Assembly: GCA_900540235.1 (NCBI GenBank)
Contig: UQEY01000005.1
Coordinates: forward strand, 1-64,000
DNA length: 64,000 nucleotides
Reading direction: 5' to 3'
Source of the DNA: an uncultured Eubacteriales bacterium
GTDB lineage: Bacteria > Bacillota > Clostridia > Oscillospirales > Acutalibacteraceae
Shown: positions 42,026 through 50,166 of the stretch, in pieces
Position numbering within the stretch: the first letter of the stretch is position 1
Layout: every line of letters starts with the position of its first letter
Translations under genes and position numbers: made by a program
Notes under the pieces: generated by a model
Seen by the model: the letters and a program-made list of their open reading frames with translations, nothing else
Databases searched by the model: none
Told to the model about the DNA's origin: nothing

Positions 42026-42877
42026 ATGGCTAAAAAGCAGTCAGGACTTGGCAAAGGTTTGGGCGCTCTTATGCTTGAAAATTCAGTTGATGAAATGGTA
42101 GCGACTAATTCGCTCCCTCTCAGCGAAATTGTACCAAACAAAGAGCAGCCGAGAAAAACATTTGACGAGGGCGCACTTGAAGAACTTGCCGACAGTATTA
42201 AACAGCATGGCGTTCTTCAACCGCTTCTTGTAAGACCTCTCCCGTCAGGCGGATACCAGCTTGTTGCCGGCGAAAGAAGATGGAGAGCGTCAAGAATCGC
42301 CGGACTAAAAGAAGTTCCTGTTGTGGTTAAAGAATTAAGCGATGTTGAAACAATGGAAATCGCTATAATCGAAAACTTACAGCGTGAGGACCTTAACCCT
42401 ATTGAAGAAGCAGAAGGTTTGCAGGCACTTATCGACCGTTGCGGTTTCACACAAGAAGAAGTTGCCACATCAGTCGGCAAATCACGACCTGCAATAGCAA
42501 ACGCTCTGCGACTTTTAAAATTGCCGAGCGAAGTTCGTGAAATGACTAAAAACGGTGAAATCAGTGCAGGTCACGCAAGAGCGCTTCTTGCATTTGATAA
42601 TGAAGCTATGATATATGAAGTAGCACAAAATATAGTTAAAAATAACTTGACAGTACGAGATGTAGAGCGTTTAGCTAAAACAAGTGAGGCGCAAACAAGT
42701 ACAACACGCAGAAAAAGCAAAAAAAGAGATTCTTTTTATGACGAAGTTGAACTTTCGCTCACTGAAATTCTCGGCAGACGAGTTAAAGTATATAACGGCA
42801 GGGATAAGGGCACACTTGAAATTGAGTTCTATTCAGCCGAAGATTTAAAAAACATTGCAAACAAATTAGGAGAATAA
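42026..42877 (+). CDS. parB: Chromosome partitioning protein ParB (Spo0J)
   Basis: The 283-residue product shows KQSGLGKGLGALM, VPNKEQPRKTFDEGALEELADSI, the CTP-binding GERRWRASRIAGL, ENLQREDLNPIEEAEG, and the HTH FTQEEVATSVGKSRPAIANALRLLKLP. It loads on parS as a CTP clamp. GGAGG is upstream. serS begins three bases after the stop. Confidence 0.96.
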   Translation: MAKKQSGLGKGLGALMLENSVDEMVATNSLPLSEIVPNKEQPRKTFDEGALEELADSIKQHGVLQPLLVRPLPSGGYQLVAGERRWRASRIAGLKEVPVVVKELSDVETMEIAIIENLQREDLNPIEEAEGLQALIDRCGFTQEEVATSVGKSRPAIANALRLLKLPSEVREMTKNGEISAGHARALLAFDNEAMIYEVAQNIVKNNLTVRDVERLAKTSEAQTSTTRRKSKKRDSFYDEVELSLTEILGRRVKVYNGRDKGTLEIEFYSAEDLKNIANKLGE

Positions 42878-42880
42878 AAA

Positions 42881-44167
42881 ATGATTGATATTAAATTTTT
42901 AAGAGAAAACCCTGATGTGGTTAAGGAAAACATAAAAAAGAAGTTTCAGGATAAAAAATTACCTCTTGTTGACGAAGTAGTAGAACTTGACGAGGAGCGC
43001 AGGGCTTCTATGGCAAAAGCTGACGAACTCAGAGCAAACAGAAACAAACTTTCTAAGGAAATCGGCGCACTTATGGCTCAAGGCAAAAAAGACGAAGCTA
43101 TGGCAATTCGTGAAAAAGTTACCGCTCAGGCAAAGGAACTTGAAGAACTTGCCGCAAAAGAAAAGGAACTTAACGAAAAAGTTACTTCAATTATGATGTC
43201 TATCCCTAATATTATCGAGGACAGCGTGCCAATCGGTAAGGATGACAGCGAAAATGTTGAAGTTGAACGCTTCGGCGAACCGGTTGTTCCTGATTATGAA
43301 ATTCCATACCATACCGATATTATGGAAAGTTTCGACGGCATCGACCTTGAAGCTGCAGGCAGAGTTGCCGGTAACGGTTTCTACTATCTTATGGGTGATA
43401 TTGCCCGTCTTCACTCTGCAGTAATCAGCTACGCAAGAGATTTTATGATAGACCGTGGCTTTACTTATGTTGTTCCTCCGTTTATGATTAGGTCAAATGT
43501 CGTAACAGGCGTTATGAGTTTTGAAGAAATGGACGCAATGATGTATAAAATCGAGGGCGAGGACCTTTATCTTATCGGTACTTCCGAGCATTCAATGATT
43601 GGTAAGTTTATCGACACAATCACTCCTGAAGAAAAATTACCGCTTACGCTTACTTCATATTCACCTTGTTTCCGTAAGGAAAAAGGCGCTCACGGCATTG
43701 AAGAAAGAGGCGTTTACCGTATCCATCAATTTGAAAAGCAAGAAATGGTTGTTGTTTGTAAGCCGGAAGAATCAAAAATGTGGTTTGACAAGCTTTGGCA
43801 GAACACTGTTGACCTTTTCAGAAGCCTTGATATTCCTGTTCGTACTCTTGAATGTTGCTCGGGTGACCTTGCTGACCTCAAAGTTAAGAGCGTCGATGTT
43901 GAAGCTTGGTCACCAAGACAGAAGAAATATTTTGAAGTAGGTTCCTGCTCAAATCTTACCGACGCGCAGGCTCGCAGACTTAAAATCAGAGTTAAGGGTG
44001 AAAACGGAAACTACCTTGCTCATACTCTTAATAATACTGTTGTTGCTCCGCCGAGAATGTTAATCGCATTTCTTGAAAATAATCTTCAAGCCGACGGTTC
44101 GGTTCTCATTCCTGAAGCACTTCGTATGTATATGGGCGGCAAGGACAGAATTGTTCCTAAAAAGTAA
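42881..44167 (+). CDS. serS: Seryl-tRNA synthetase
   Basis: The 428-residue class II synthetase has the N-terminal coiled coil that grips the long arm of tRNA-Ser (about 28-105) and the core with TSEHSMIG, FRKEKGAHGIEERGVYRIHQFEKQEM (motif 2) and HTLNNTVVAPPRMLIAFLENN (motif 3). The motif 3 wording HTLNNTVVAPPR departs from the more common LNGSGLAVGRT. Co-directional with parAB; its stop overlaps the next ATG. Confidence 0.95.
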   Translation: MIDIKFLRENPDVVKENIKKKFQDKKLPLVDEVVELDEERRASMAKADELRANRNKLSKEIGALMAQGKKDEAMAIREKVTAQAKELEELAAKEKELNEKVTSIMMSIPNIIEDSVPIGKDDSENVEVERFGEPVVPDYEIPYHTDIMESFDGIDLEAAGRVAGNGFYYLMGDIARLHSAVISYARDFMIDRGFTYVVPPFMIRSNVVTGVMSFEEMDAMMYKIEGEDLYLIGTSEHSMIGKFIDTITPEEKLPLTLTSYSPCFRKEKGAHGIEERGVYRIHQFEKQEMVVVCKPEESKMWFDKLWQNTVDLFRSLDIPVRTLECCSGDLADLKVKSVDVEAWSPRQKKYFEVGSCSNLTDAQARRLKIRVKGENGNYLAHTLNNTVVAPPRMLIAFLENNLQADGSVLIPEALRMYMGGKDRIVPKK

Positions 44168-44880
44168 TGCAAATAATTTTATTTTTTATTGCGGCAGTAA
44201 TACTTTTGCTGTTTTTACTGCCGATTTTTTCAGGTGTGCATAACCTTGCAACTTTTTTCGGTACATTTTTCGGTTTGTGCTTTTTGGCTGAGGGAATTGT
44301 TTATGATAAACTCAGTTTTAATGCAAAAAAATACACCGTATTTTTGCTGTTTATTATAAGCTTAGCGCTTATTATAGGCTCAATTTATGTAATGAACCGT
44401 GGCAAAGATACGGCGAAAAATCAAAAGGTGCTTATTGTACTCGGCTGCCGGGTAAAGGGCGATGTTGCGAGTGTTGCGCTTGAAAAAAGGGCAGAGAGTG
44501 CGTATTTTTATCTGTTAAAAAACCCGAAGTCACTCGCAATTTTAAGCGGCGGCCAGGGAAAAGATGAAAATATGACGGAAGCGCAATGCCTTAAAAATCT
44601 GCTTGTCGGCAGGGGAATTTCGCAGGAAAGACTGTTTCTTGAAGAAATGTCAACTTCGACAAGGCAAAACATTGCGTATTCAAAAAAGATAATCGAGCAA
44701 AACGGATTTTCGAGCGATGTTGCAATCGCAACAAGCGAATACCACCAGCTAAGAGCAAAAATGATTTGCAAAAATTACGGTTTAAACGCATTCGCTGTTT
44801 CGTCAAAAACAAAACCGATTTTGCTTCCGACTTTCCTTTTGCGAGAGCTTATGGCACTTGTAAATGAAAAATTAAAATGA
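44167..44880 (+). CDS. YdcF/ElyC family (DUF218) membrane protein
   Basis: The 237-residue product has three N-terminal transmembrane helices (about 3-18, 24-44, 57-76) and a DUF218 domain: VLIVLGCRVKGD, LSGGQGKDENMTEAQ, FLEEMSTSTRQNIAYS and IATSEYHQLRAKMI. E. coli relatives (ElyC, SanA) affect envelope integrity; the biochemical role is unclear. The TAATG overlap couples it to serS. A strong terminator ends the unit. Confidence 0.88.
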   Translation: MQIILFFIAAVILLLFLLPIFSGVHNLATFFGTFFGLCFLAEGIVYDKLSFNAKKYTVFLLFIISLALIIGSIYVMNRGKDTAKNQKVLIVLGCRVKGDVASVALEKRAESAYFYLLKNPKSLAILSGGQGKDENMTEAQCLKNLLVGRGISQERLFLEEMSTSTRQNIAYSKKIIEQNGFSSDVAIATSEYHQLRAKMICKNYGLNAFAVSSKTKPILLPTFLLRELMALVNEKLK

Positions 44881-44881
44881 T

Positions 44882-44917
44882 AAAAGCGTTGGAGAAATAA
44901 AACTCCAACGCTTTTTG
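44882..44917. terminator. Bidirectional terminator
   Basis: AAAAGCGTTGGAG-AAATAAAA-CTCCAACGCTTTT, 13-bp perfect stem with trailing T; separates convergent genes. Confidence 0.92.
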
Positions 44918-44958
44918 TTTTGTATAAATTGTGTCGTTATATGTAGTATATATAATAG

Positions 44959-46089
44959 TTATCTTAGTTCATAATACATATCCCTGATATTATCTTCTGT
45001 AAGTGTAATCGGGTTGCGGGTCATGAGCATCGACATACTCTTTTTTGTGAGTTCTTCAATTTGGTCATCTGTTTCGCAACCTATTTCTTTAAGCGTGCAT
45101 CTCATACCCATACGCTTTTTCATTGCAGTTATTTCATCTGCCATATCGTTTGGCGTTTCAAAACCGCAGTCCTTTGCAAGTGCAGTTATTCTGCCGTCGG
45201 CGTCTGCATATTTTGCATTGAATTTAAGAAAATAATCAAGAGTAAATGCACACGCTTCGCCGTGAGGAACACCGTAAATATTTGTAAGCGGGAACGAGCA
45301 AGCGTGAGAACCTGTAGTTCTCGGGTGGCTGAAAGCAACGCCGGCAACGATTGAAGCCTCTGCCATTTTTTCACGAGCTTCCAAATCGTCAAGGTTGTTG
45401 TAAGCTTTTTCAAGCCAAGCAAAAACAAGCCTTGCCGCATAAATCGAACAAGCCGAGCAAACGGGTTGATGAATGGTTGCCCAGTAACTCTCAACTGCGT
45501 GAGCGAGAACATCAAGACCGGTTGAAGCGGTAACTTGCGGAGGAACGGTGAGCGTAAGCTCAGGGTCGATAATCGCAATTTTCGGATACATTGCCGGGTC
45601 GTTCATCGGGTTTTTAAGATTTTTTTCTACATCAGTCAAAACAGAAATATTTGTAACTTCGCTTGCAGTACCAGATGTTGTTGTGACTGCAATCATAGGA
45701 ATTGCCTCGTCAAAATTTATCGCTTTGCCTTCGCTGTGGTACGACCTGATTTTGTCGTCGCCCTTTGCAATCGCACATGCCGCTTTGCAACAGTCCATCG
45801 GTGAACCGCCGCCGAGCGCAATCGCAAAATCTGCGTCAATTTCACGCATAAGTTTTACACATTCGTCAACATTATCGGTAGTTGGGTTAGGGCGAATGTC
45901 ACTGAAAATCTTTTTGATTTTGCCTCCGCTTAAATTTACGAATTCGTCGGCAACACCGTTTTTAGTGAAACTTTTGCCGCAAACGAGCACACCGTTTTTG
46001 CCTCTGATTTCGTCAATATATTTTTCGATTTCTTTTCTTTTTTTGTTGCCGAAAATAAGTTTAACCGGCAAGTTGAATTCCCATTGCAT
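44959..46089 (-). CDS. Iron-containing alcohol dehydrogenase
   Basis: The 376-residue group III dehydrogenase has ALGGGSPMDCCKAAC (nucleotide site), TTTSGTASEVTN, and metal ligands in GLDVLAHAVESYW (Asp, His), TTGSHACSFPL (His) and GVPHGEACAF (His). It reduces or oxidises small alcohols or aldehydes with NAD(P); substrate unknown. The ATG at 46089 follows AAAGGTG. It is monocistronic between a terminator and the transposase gene. Confidence 0.92.
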   Translation of the reverse strand: MQWEFNLPVKLIFGNKKRKEIEKYIDEIRGKNGVLVCGKSFTKNGVADEFVNLSGGKIKKIFSDIRPNPTTDNVDECVKLMREIDADFAIALGGGSPMDCCKAACAIAKGDDKIRSYHSEGKAINFDEAIPMIAVTTTSGTASEVTNISVLTDVEKNLKNPMNDPAMYPKIAIIDPELTLTVPPQVTASTGLDVLAHAVESYWATIHQPVCSACSIYAARLVFAWLEKAYNNLDDLEAREKMAEASIVAGVAFSHPRTTGSHACSFPLTNIYGVPHGEACAFTLDYFLKFNAKYADADGRITALAKDCGFETPNDMADEITAMKKRMGMRCTLKEIGCETDDQIEELTKKSMSMLMTRNPITLTEDNIRDMYYELR

Positions 46090-46109
46090 AAATTTTACAC
46101 CTTTCGTTT

Positions 46110-46598
46110 TTATTGAAATTTATAATATTCGTCATCTTCCCATTTTTCAGGGTTCGAGGAAATGTATTCCATTTTTGTAATTAAGTCGTTTTCGTTGCGG
46201 ATGATATGGTCGTAAAAATTTTTTTGCCATATTGAGGAACAAACCTGTTTTGTTACTACTCCTTTGAATTGTTTAATGACACGAGTGATCGTAGGGGCAA
46301 ACATTGTTTGCCCTTTGGTGTCAATCAATAAAATCATATGTATATGATTTGGCATAATAATATAATTTACAATGTTAATGCAAGGATAAATTTTTTCGAT
46401 GTTTAGAATATCTTGTTCAACAATTTTGCCGATATTTGAAAGGCGAACACTGTTCGCCCCTACGATATTCTCAGATTTGACAACTCTTGAAAAAATTTGT
46501 TTTCTGTCTTTTGAACATATAGTTATAAAATATGCACCGTCTGACGAATAATCAAATTCCTTTAATCTTAATGGCTTTCTTATCTTTTTATTTTCCAT
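46110..46598 (-). CDS. REP-associated tyrosine transposase (RAYT, IS200-like Y1)
   Basis: The 162-residue product has RKPLRLKEFDYSSDGAYFITIC, the HUH motif in YIIMPNHIHMILLI, and the C-terminal WQKNFYDHIIRNENDLITKMEYISSNPEKWEDDEY with the likely catalytic Tyr. Such single-copy Y1 enzymes are linked to REP repeats. Two copies of the F2 palindrome lie inside the reading frame: about 46441-46464 codes for IVGANSV and 46289-46312 for GQTMFAPT. Full-length, so probably intact. No flanking target duplication is visible. Confidence 0.9.
   Translation of the reverse strand: MENKKIRKPLRLKEFDYSSDGAYFITICSKDRKQIFSRVVKSENIVGANSVRLSNIGKIVEQDILNIEKIYPCINIVNYIIMPNHIHMILLIDTKGQTMFAPTITRVIKQFKGVVTKQVCSSIWQKNFYDHIIRNENDLITKMEYISSNPEKWEDDEYYKFQ
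46289..46312 (+). repeat. F2 palindrome inside the RAYT gene, copy A
   Basis: CGTAGGGGCAAACATTGTTT then GCCC: stem GGGCAAACA / TGTTTGCCC, same layout as the palindrome at 21438. It is in frame within the transposase. Confidence 0.8.
46440..46463 (-). repeat. F2 palindrome inside the RAYT gene, copy B
   Basis: On the minus strand it begins CGTAGGGGCGAACAGTGTTC and equals 21438-21461 over 24 bases. It lies in inverse orientation to copy A, about 130 bases apart, and is read as protein. Confidence 0.85.
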
Positions 46599-46818
46599 AA
46601 ATTAATTATACATCTTTTATGTTGAATTTTCAACAAAAGTCCCGAAAGGCGCATAAATAAAGGGATGCAACCGACGGTTGCGAGCAAAAATGTAAAGTAC
46701 GGTTTATAGATTTTTGCGAAAATCGGTGGTAAAATTACAATCGTAGTCGAGAGGAAAACGGCTCACACGAATATGAAAATCATCAATATTACATTTATAT
46801 ATAAAGGAGAAAAACATT

Positions 46819-47739
46819 ATGGCAAAGCAAACATTAACAACAATTAAAGACGAACATTTCGGTATTGCAAGAAAAATAGTTTCAAATATGACAGCAGAAA
46901 GCTGGGAAACAATTCCGCACTGCGCAGCAACATATGAACCTGAAGTAAGTGAATTTTTGAAAGTGCTTAAAGAAATAAATTCTACAATTTCACCTGAAGA
47001 AAAAATCACAATCAACACAGCAATGCTCAGAATTATAGTTGAAGCTATCAAAGCTTGCCCTGAAATTAATTCGCACATCAATTTCAACCGTAAACTTGTT
47101 CGTGGCGAAGTTAAAACATTTAAAGAGATTAACATTTCAATGCCGACCGTTCTTAAAACAGGTGAAATGATGACGCTCAATATTCACGATATGGATAAGA
47201 AAAGTATGAGCGAAATGCGAGATACAATTAAAGAAACAATTCGCCGTGCAAACAACACTGATATGAATGAGGTTATGTTTGAGGTTTCACTCGACAATAC
47301 ATTGACAGGTTTAAAGCAGGGTAAAATTGCTCAGACCATTTGCCGTCTTATCGGTTCAAAAACAGGTAAGCACAAAGTTAAAACATTAAAGGGCAAAGCT
47401 AAAAAAGATTACTACTCAATTCCTGAAACCGACAGACTTACAAAGCACGATATCGAACAGGGCACAATTACAATTTCAAACCTCGGTTCAATTTGCCGTG
47501 ATTGGAACGGAGTGTGCACACTTCTTGAAATCATCCCTCCTCAAACTTGCGCAATCGCTATCGGCTCAATTCAAAAAAAGGCTATCGTTGACGAAAACGG
47601 CGAGGTAAAAGCAGGCACAACATTGCCGCTCACAATCGCATTTGACCACCGTGCATTTGACCTTGGCGATATCAAACCGTTTATGGATAAGCTCAACGAA
47701 ATTTTTAAAAACCCACAGGTTATCAAAGAGTGGCTCTGA
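46819..47739 (+). CDS. Stand-alone 2-oxoacid dehydrogenase E2-type acyltransferase domain
   Basis: The 306-residue product covers only the 2-oxoacid_dh catalytic fold: WETIPHCAATYEPEVSEFL, KITINTAMLRIIVEAI, TITISNLGSICRDWNGVCTLLEIIPPQTCAIAIGSI and LTIAFDHRAFDLGDI near the C-terminus (His277, Asp281 by count). In true E2s the motif is HRxxDG; here Gly is replaced by Leu. There is no lipoyl or E1-binding domain and no E1/E3 gene nearby. An acyltransferase with a free thiol-ester substrate is possible. GGAG precedes the ATG. Confidence 0.85.
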   Translation: MAKQTLTTIKDEHFGIARKIVSNMTAESWETIPHCAATYEPEVSEFLKVLKEINSTISPEEKITINTAMLRIIVEAIKACPEINSHINFNRKLVRGEVKTFKEINISMPTVLKTGEMMTLNIHDMDKKSMSEMRDTIKETIRRANNTDMNEVMFEVSLDNTLTGLKQGKIAQTICRLIGSKTGKHKVKTLKGKAKKDYYSIPETDRLTKHDIEQGTITISNLGSICRDWNGVCTLLEIIPPQTCAIAIGSIQKKAIVDENGEVKAGTTLPLTIAFDHRAFDLGDIKPFMDKLNEIFKNPQVIKEWL

Positions 47740-47760
47740 GAGTTACTTTATAATAAAACA

Positions 47761-47804
47761 AAAACAGGAACTGCATCATTAATTTGGTGCAGTTCTTGTT
47801 TTTT
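47761..47804 (+). terminator. Terminator behind the acyltransferase gene
   Basis: AACAGGAACTGCA / TGCAGTTCTTGTT stem with a 12-base loop, then six T. Confidence 0.85.
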
Positions 47805-47849
47805 ACATATTTTTTGAATTTTTGCAAAAAATGTTTTTGAGGTGTTTTT

Positions 47850-48488
47850 ATGCAAAAAATCGGAAAAACAGTTATATTTGATTCTCCGCCGAAAATAATC
47901 GGTTACGCAGGTGTGGCAGGCAAAAAAGAGGGCGAGGGTCCGCTCGGCAAAGATTTTGACCAAATATTTGAAGACACATCACTCGGTCAACAATCATACG
48001 AGCTTGCCGAATCGGCTATGCTTCACGACGCTATAATTCGTTCGCTTGCAAATGCAGGAGTCAGCAGCAGAGATGTTGATTTTGTGCTCAGCGGCGATTT
48101 GCTCGACCAGTGTATGGGTTCGGCTTTTGCACTTAAAGATTTGGAAATTCCGTCAATCGGACTTTTCGGTGCTTGCTCAACTATGGCGCTTTCGCTTTGT
48201 GTCGGTTCAATGCTTATTGACGGCGGTGCAAATTGTGTAGTCAGCGCAACTTCAAGTCATTTTTGCTCGAGCGAAAGGCAGTTTCGTTTTCCGCTTGAAT
48301 ACGGTGGGCAAAGACCGCCGACTTCTCAGTGGACAGTTACCGGTGCAGGCAGCGCCGTGCTTTCAAAGGACGGCAGAGGAACAGAAATCAAAGCCGTTCA
48401 AATCGGAACTATTACCGACCTCGGCGTAACCGACGCAAACAATATGGGTGCGGCAATGGCACCTGCCGGTGCTATACTTAGACCATAA
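47850..48488 (+). pseudogene. spoVAD: Truncated SpoVAD
   Basis: The 212-residue frame follows the thiolase-like SpoVAD start exactly (GKTVIFDSPPKIIGYAGVAGKKEGEGPLG, DFVLSGDLLDQC, SIGLFGACSTMALSLCVGSMLIDGG, WTVTGAGSAVL) and stops right after GVTDANNMGAAMAPAGA. Family members are about 335 residues; the missing third carries the rest of the second thiolase half. spoVAC and spoVAE are not adjacent. A deletion with loss of function seems likely, although the ribosome site and terminator are kept. Confidence 0.7.
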
Positions 48489-48543
48489 GGTTGAAATTTG
48501 TATACAACTTTATACTTCACCTTATGCACTCTACACACAAATC

Positions 48544-48576
48544 AAAAAAGGCTCAAGTTTTCTTGGGCCTTTTTTG
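48544..48576 (+). terminator. Terminator after the spoVAD remnant
   Basis: AAAAAAGGCTCAAG-TTTT-CTTGGGCC then six T; one G-T pair in the stem. Confidence 0.85.
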
Positions 48577-48683
48577 ACTGTTAAAGTCCAAGTAAAACAG
48601 AATCACCCATCATAAAAATTTATATAGATTTTTAGGTATTTGTGTATTATAATAAAAATGTATAGAAAATGCGGAGGTTTTTT

Positions 48684-50048
48684 ATGAAAATTACTGTAAT
48701 AGGCGGTGGCGGAGTTCGTTCAATGTTTCTTGCCAAAAGCATTGCGCAAAAGGCTGAAAAGTTGAAAATTGACGAACTTTGCTTTATGGATAATAACGAG
48801 GAAAAGCTCAGAATATACGGCGGTATGGCAAGTCATGTGGCAAGGCTTCTTTGCGAAAAAATGAAATTTACGCTGACTTCGGATGCAGTTGAAGCGGTAA
48901 AAGATGCCGATTATGTTATTACCACCATTCGTGTCGGCGAGGACGATATGAGAGCAAAGGACGAAAGAATTGCCTTAAATTACGGCGTTCTCGGTCAGGA
49001 AACGACAGGTGCGGCAGGGCTATCATTTGCTATGAGAAGTGTGCCGGCTCTTGCCGAATACTGCGAGCTTATTAAAAAATATTCAAAGCCTGATGTTAAA
49101 GTGTTTAATTTCACTAACCCTGCCGGAGTGGTGAGCCAAACGCTTAGGGATATGGGTTATGATTTTACATACGGAATTTGCGACGCTCCGTCAAGTATGC
49201 TGCGTACTTTTGCACTTATGTACGGCGAAAACCCGAACGATATAACGGGCGAGTGCTACGGCTTGAATCATCTGTCGTATTTTAAGAGCATTAAGCTTTG
49301 CGGCAGAGAAATTATGGGTGAGCTTATTGAAAATGACGATGCGTACAAAAAAAGCGATATGCGTTATTTTGAAAAGGAACTTTTAAGGGACAGAGGTTGT
49401 ATTTTAAACGAATACCTCTACTACTTTTACTACCGTGAAAAGGCTGTTGAAAATATACTCAAAGCCGATAAAACCCGTGGCGAGCAGATTAGGGATATTA
49501 ATAAAAATATGACTGCCGAGCTTTCAAAAATGGATATAGAAAATAATTTTGAAAACTGCTTTAAAGTTTTTTGCAAGTGGTACGGTATGCGTGAAGGCAG
49601 TTATATGGCAAGCGAAACAGGTGAAAAACGAAGTCAGCCGTGGCATTTTGATATTTTTGAAGAGGATGACGGCGGCTATGCCGGAGTTGCACTTAAATAT
49701 ATAGAAATTGCTCAAAGCGGCAGTAAGGGTTCAATGATTATGTGTATCCCAAACGAGGGGTCGATAATCGGCTTGAGGGATGACGATATTGTTGAAATAA
49801 CCTGCGATGTTGACAAAAGCGGTGCAACGCCGCACCGTATAGGTGAAGTTGACGAGCAAAACCTTGAGCTTATTCGCAGAGTCAAAAACTATGAAAGGCT
49901 GTCCTCAAAAGCAATTAGGGAGCGAAACAGGACGGCAGCTATTCAGGCGCTCACACTTCATCCGCTTGTAAACAGTTATTCCTTAGCAGTTAAACTTGTT
50001 GACGAATATATTAATCATAATAAAGATTATTGCGACGGTTGGAAATAA
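48684..50048 (+). CDS. Glycoside hydrolase family 4 enzyme
   Basis: The 454-residue product has the NAD-binding start ITVIGGGGVRSMFLAKSI, NFTNPAGVVSQTL, CDAPSS at residues 166-171 and GLNHLSYF (193-200), the metal and catalytic region of GH4. These enzymes cut glycosidic bonds by an NAD/Mn redox mechanism. GH4 subgroups are told apart by the tetrad at the Cys (CDMP, CNVP, CHSV and others); CDAP does not match these. The nearest annotation would be 6-phospho-glycosidase. GGAGG precedes the ATG at 48684. Confidence 0.88.
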   Translation: MKITVIGGGGVRSMFLAKSIAQKAEKLKIDELCFMDNNEEKLRIYGGMASHVARLLCEKMKFTLTSDAVEAVKDADYVITTIRVGEDDMRAKDERIALNYGVLGQETTGAAGLSFAMRSVPALAEYCELIKKYSKPDVKVFNFTNPAGVVSQTLRDMGYDFTYGICDAPSSMLRTFALMYGENPNDITGECYGLNHLSYFKSIKLCGREIMGELIENDDAYKKSDMRYFEKELLRDRGCILNEYLYYFYYREKAVENILKADKTRGEQIRDINKNMTAELSKMDIENNFENCFKVFCKWYGMREGSYMASETGEKRSQPWHFDIFEEDDGGYAGVALKYIEIAQSGSKGSMIMCIPNEGSIIGLRDDDIVEITCDVDKSGATPHRIGEVDEQNLELIRRVKNYERLSSKAIRERNRTAAIQALTLHPLVNSYSLAVKLVDEYINHNKDYCDGWK

Positions 50049-50101
50049 ATATTAAATTATAAAAAATGTCGATATAGTGAGATGAATTTTTATGAATCTG
50101 T

Positions 50102-50131
50102 GGTGGCAGAAGCAAGCCCCTGCCCTACGAA
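50102..50131. repeat. GC-rich palindromic repeat
   Basis: GGTGGCAGAAGCAAGCCCCT then GCCCTACGAAG; the complement reads CGTAGGGCAGGGGCTTGCTT, close to 5754-5778. It shares the CGTAGGG lead of the F2 family. Confidence 0.65.
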
Positions 50132-50166
50132 GTTTTTATAAATGTTTATGAATGGGGTAAAAATTT

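Noticed and set aside
46704..47180. Minus-strand 158-residue frame
   Set aside because: It is the reverse of the E2-type acyltransferase gene, which has a better start, motifs and terminator.
47748..47963. Minus-strand frame across the terminator and spoVAD start
   Set aside because: Reads through a terminator hairpin and lies opposite the SpoVAD frame.
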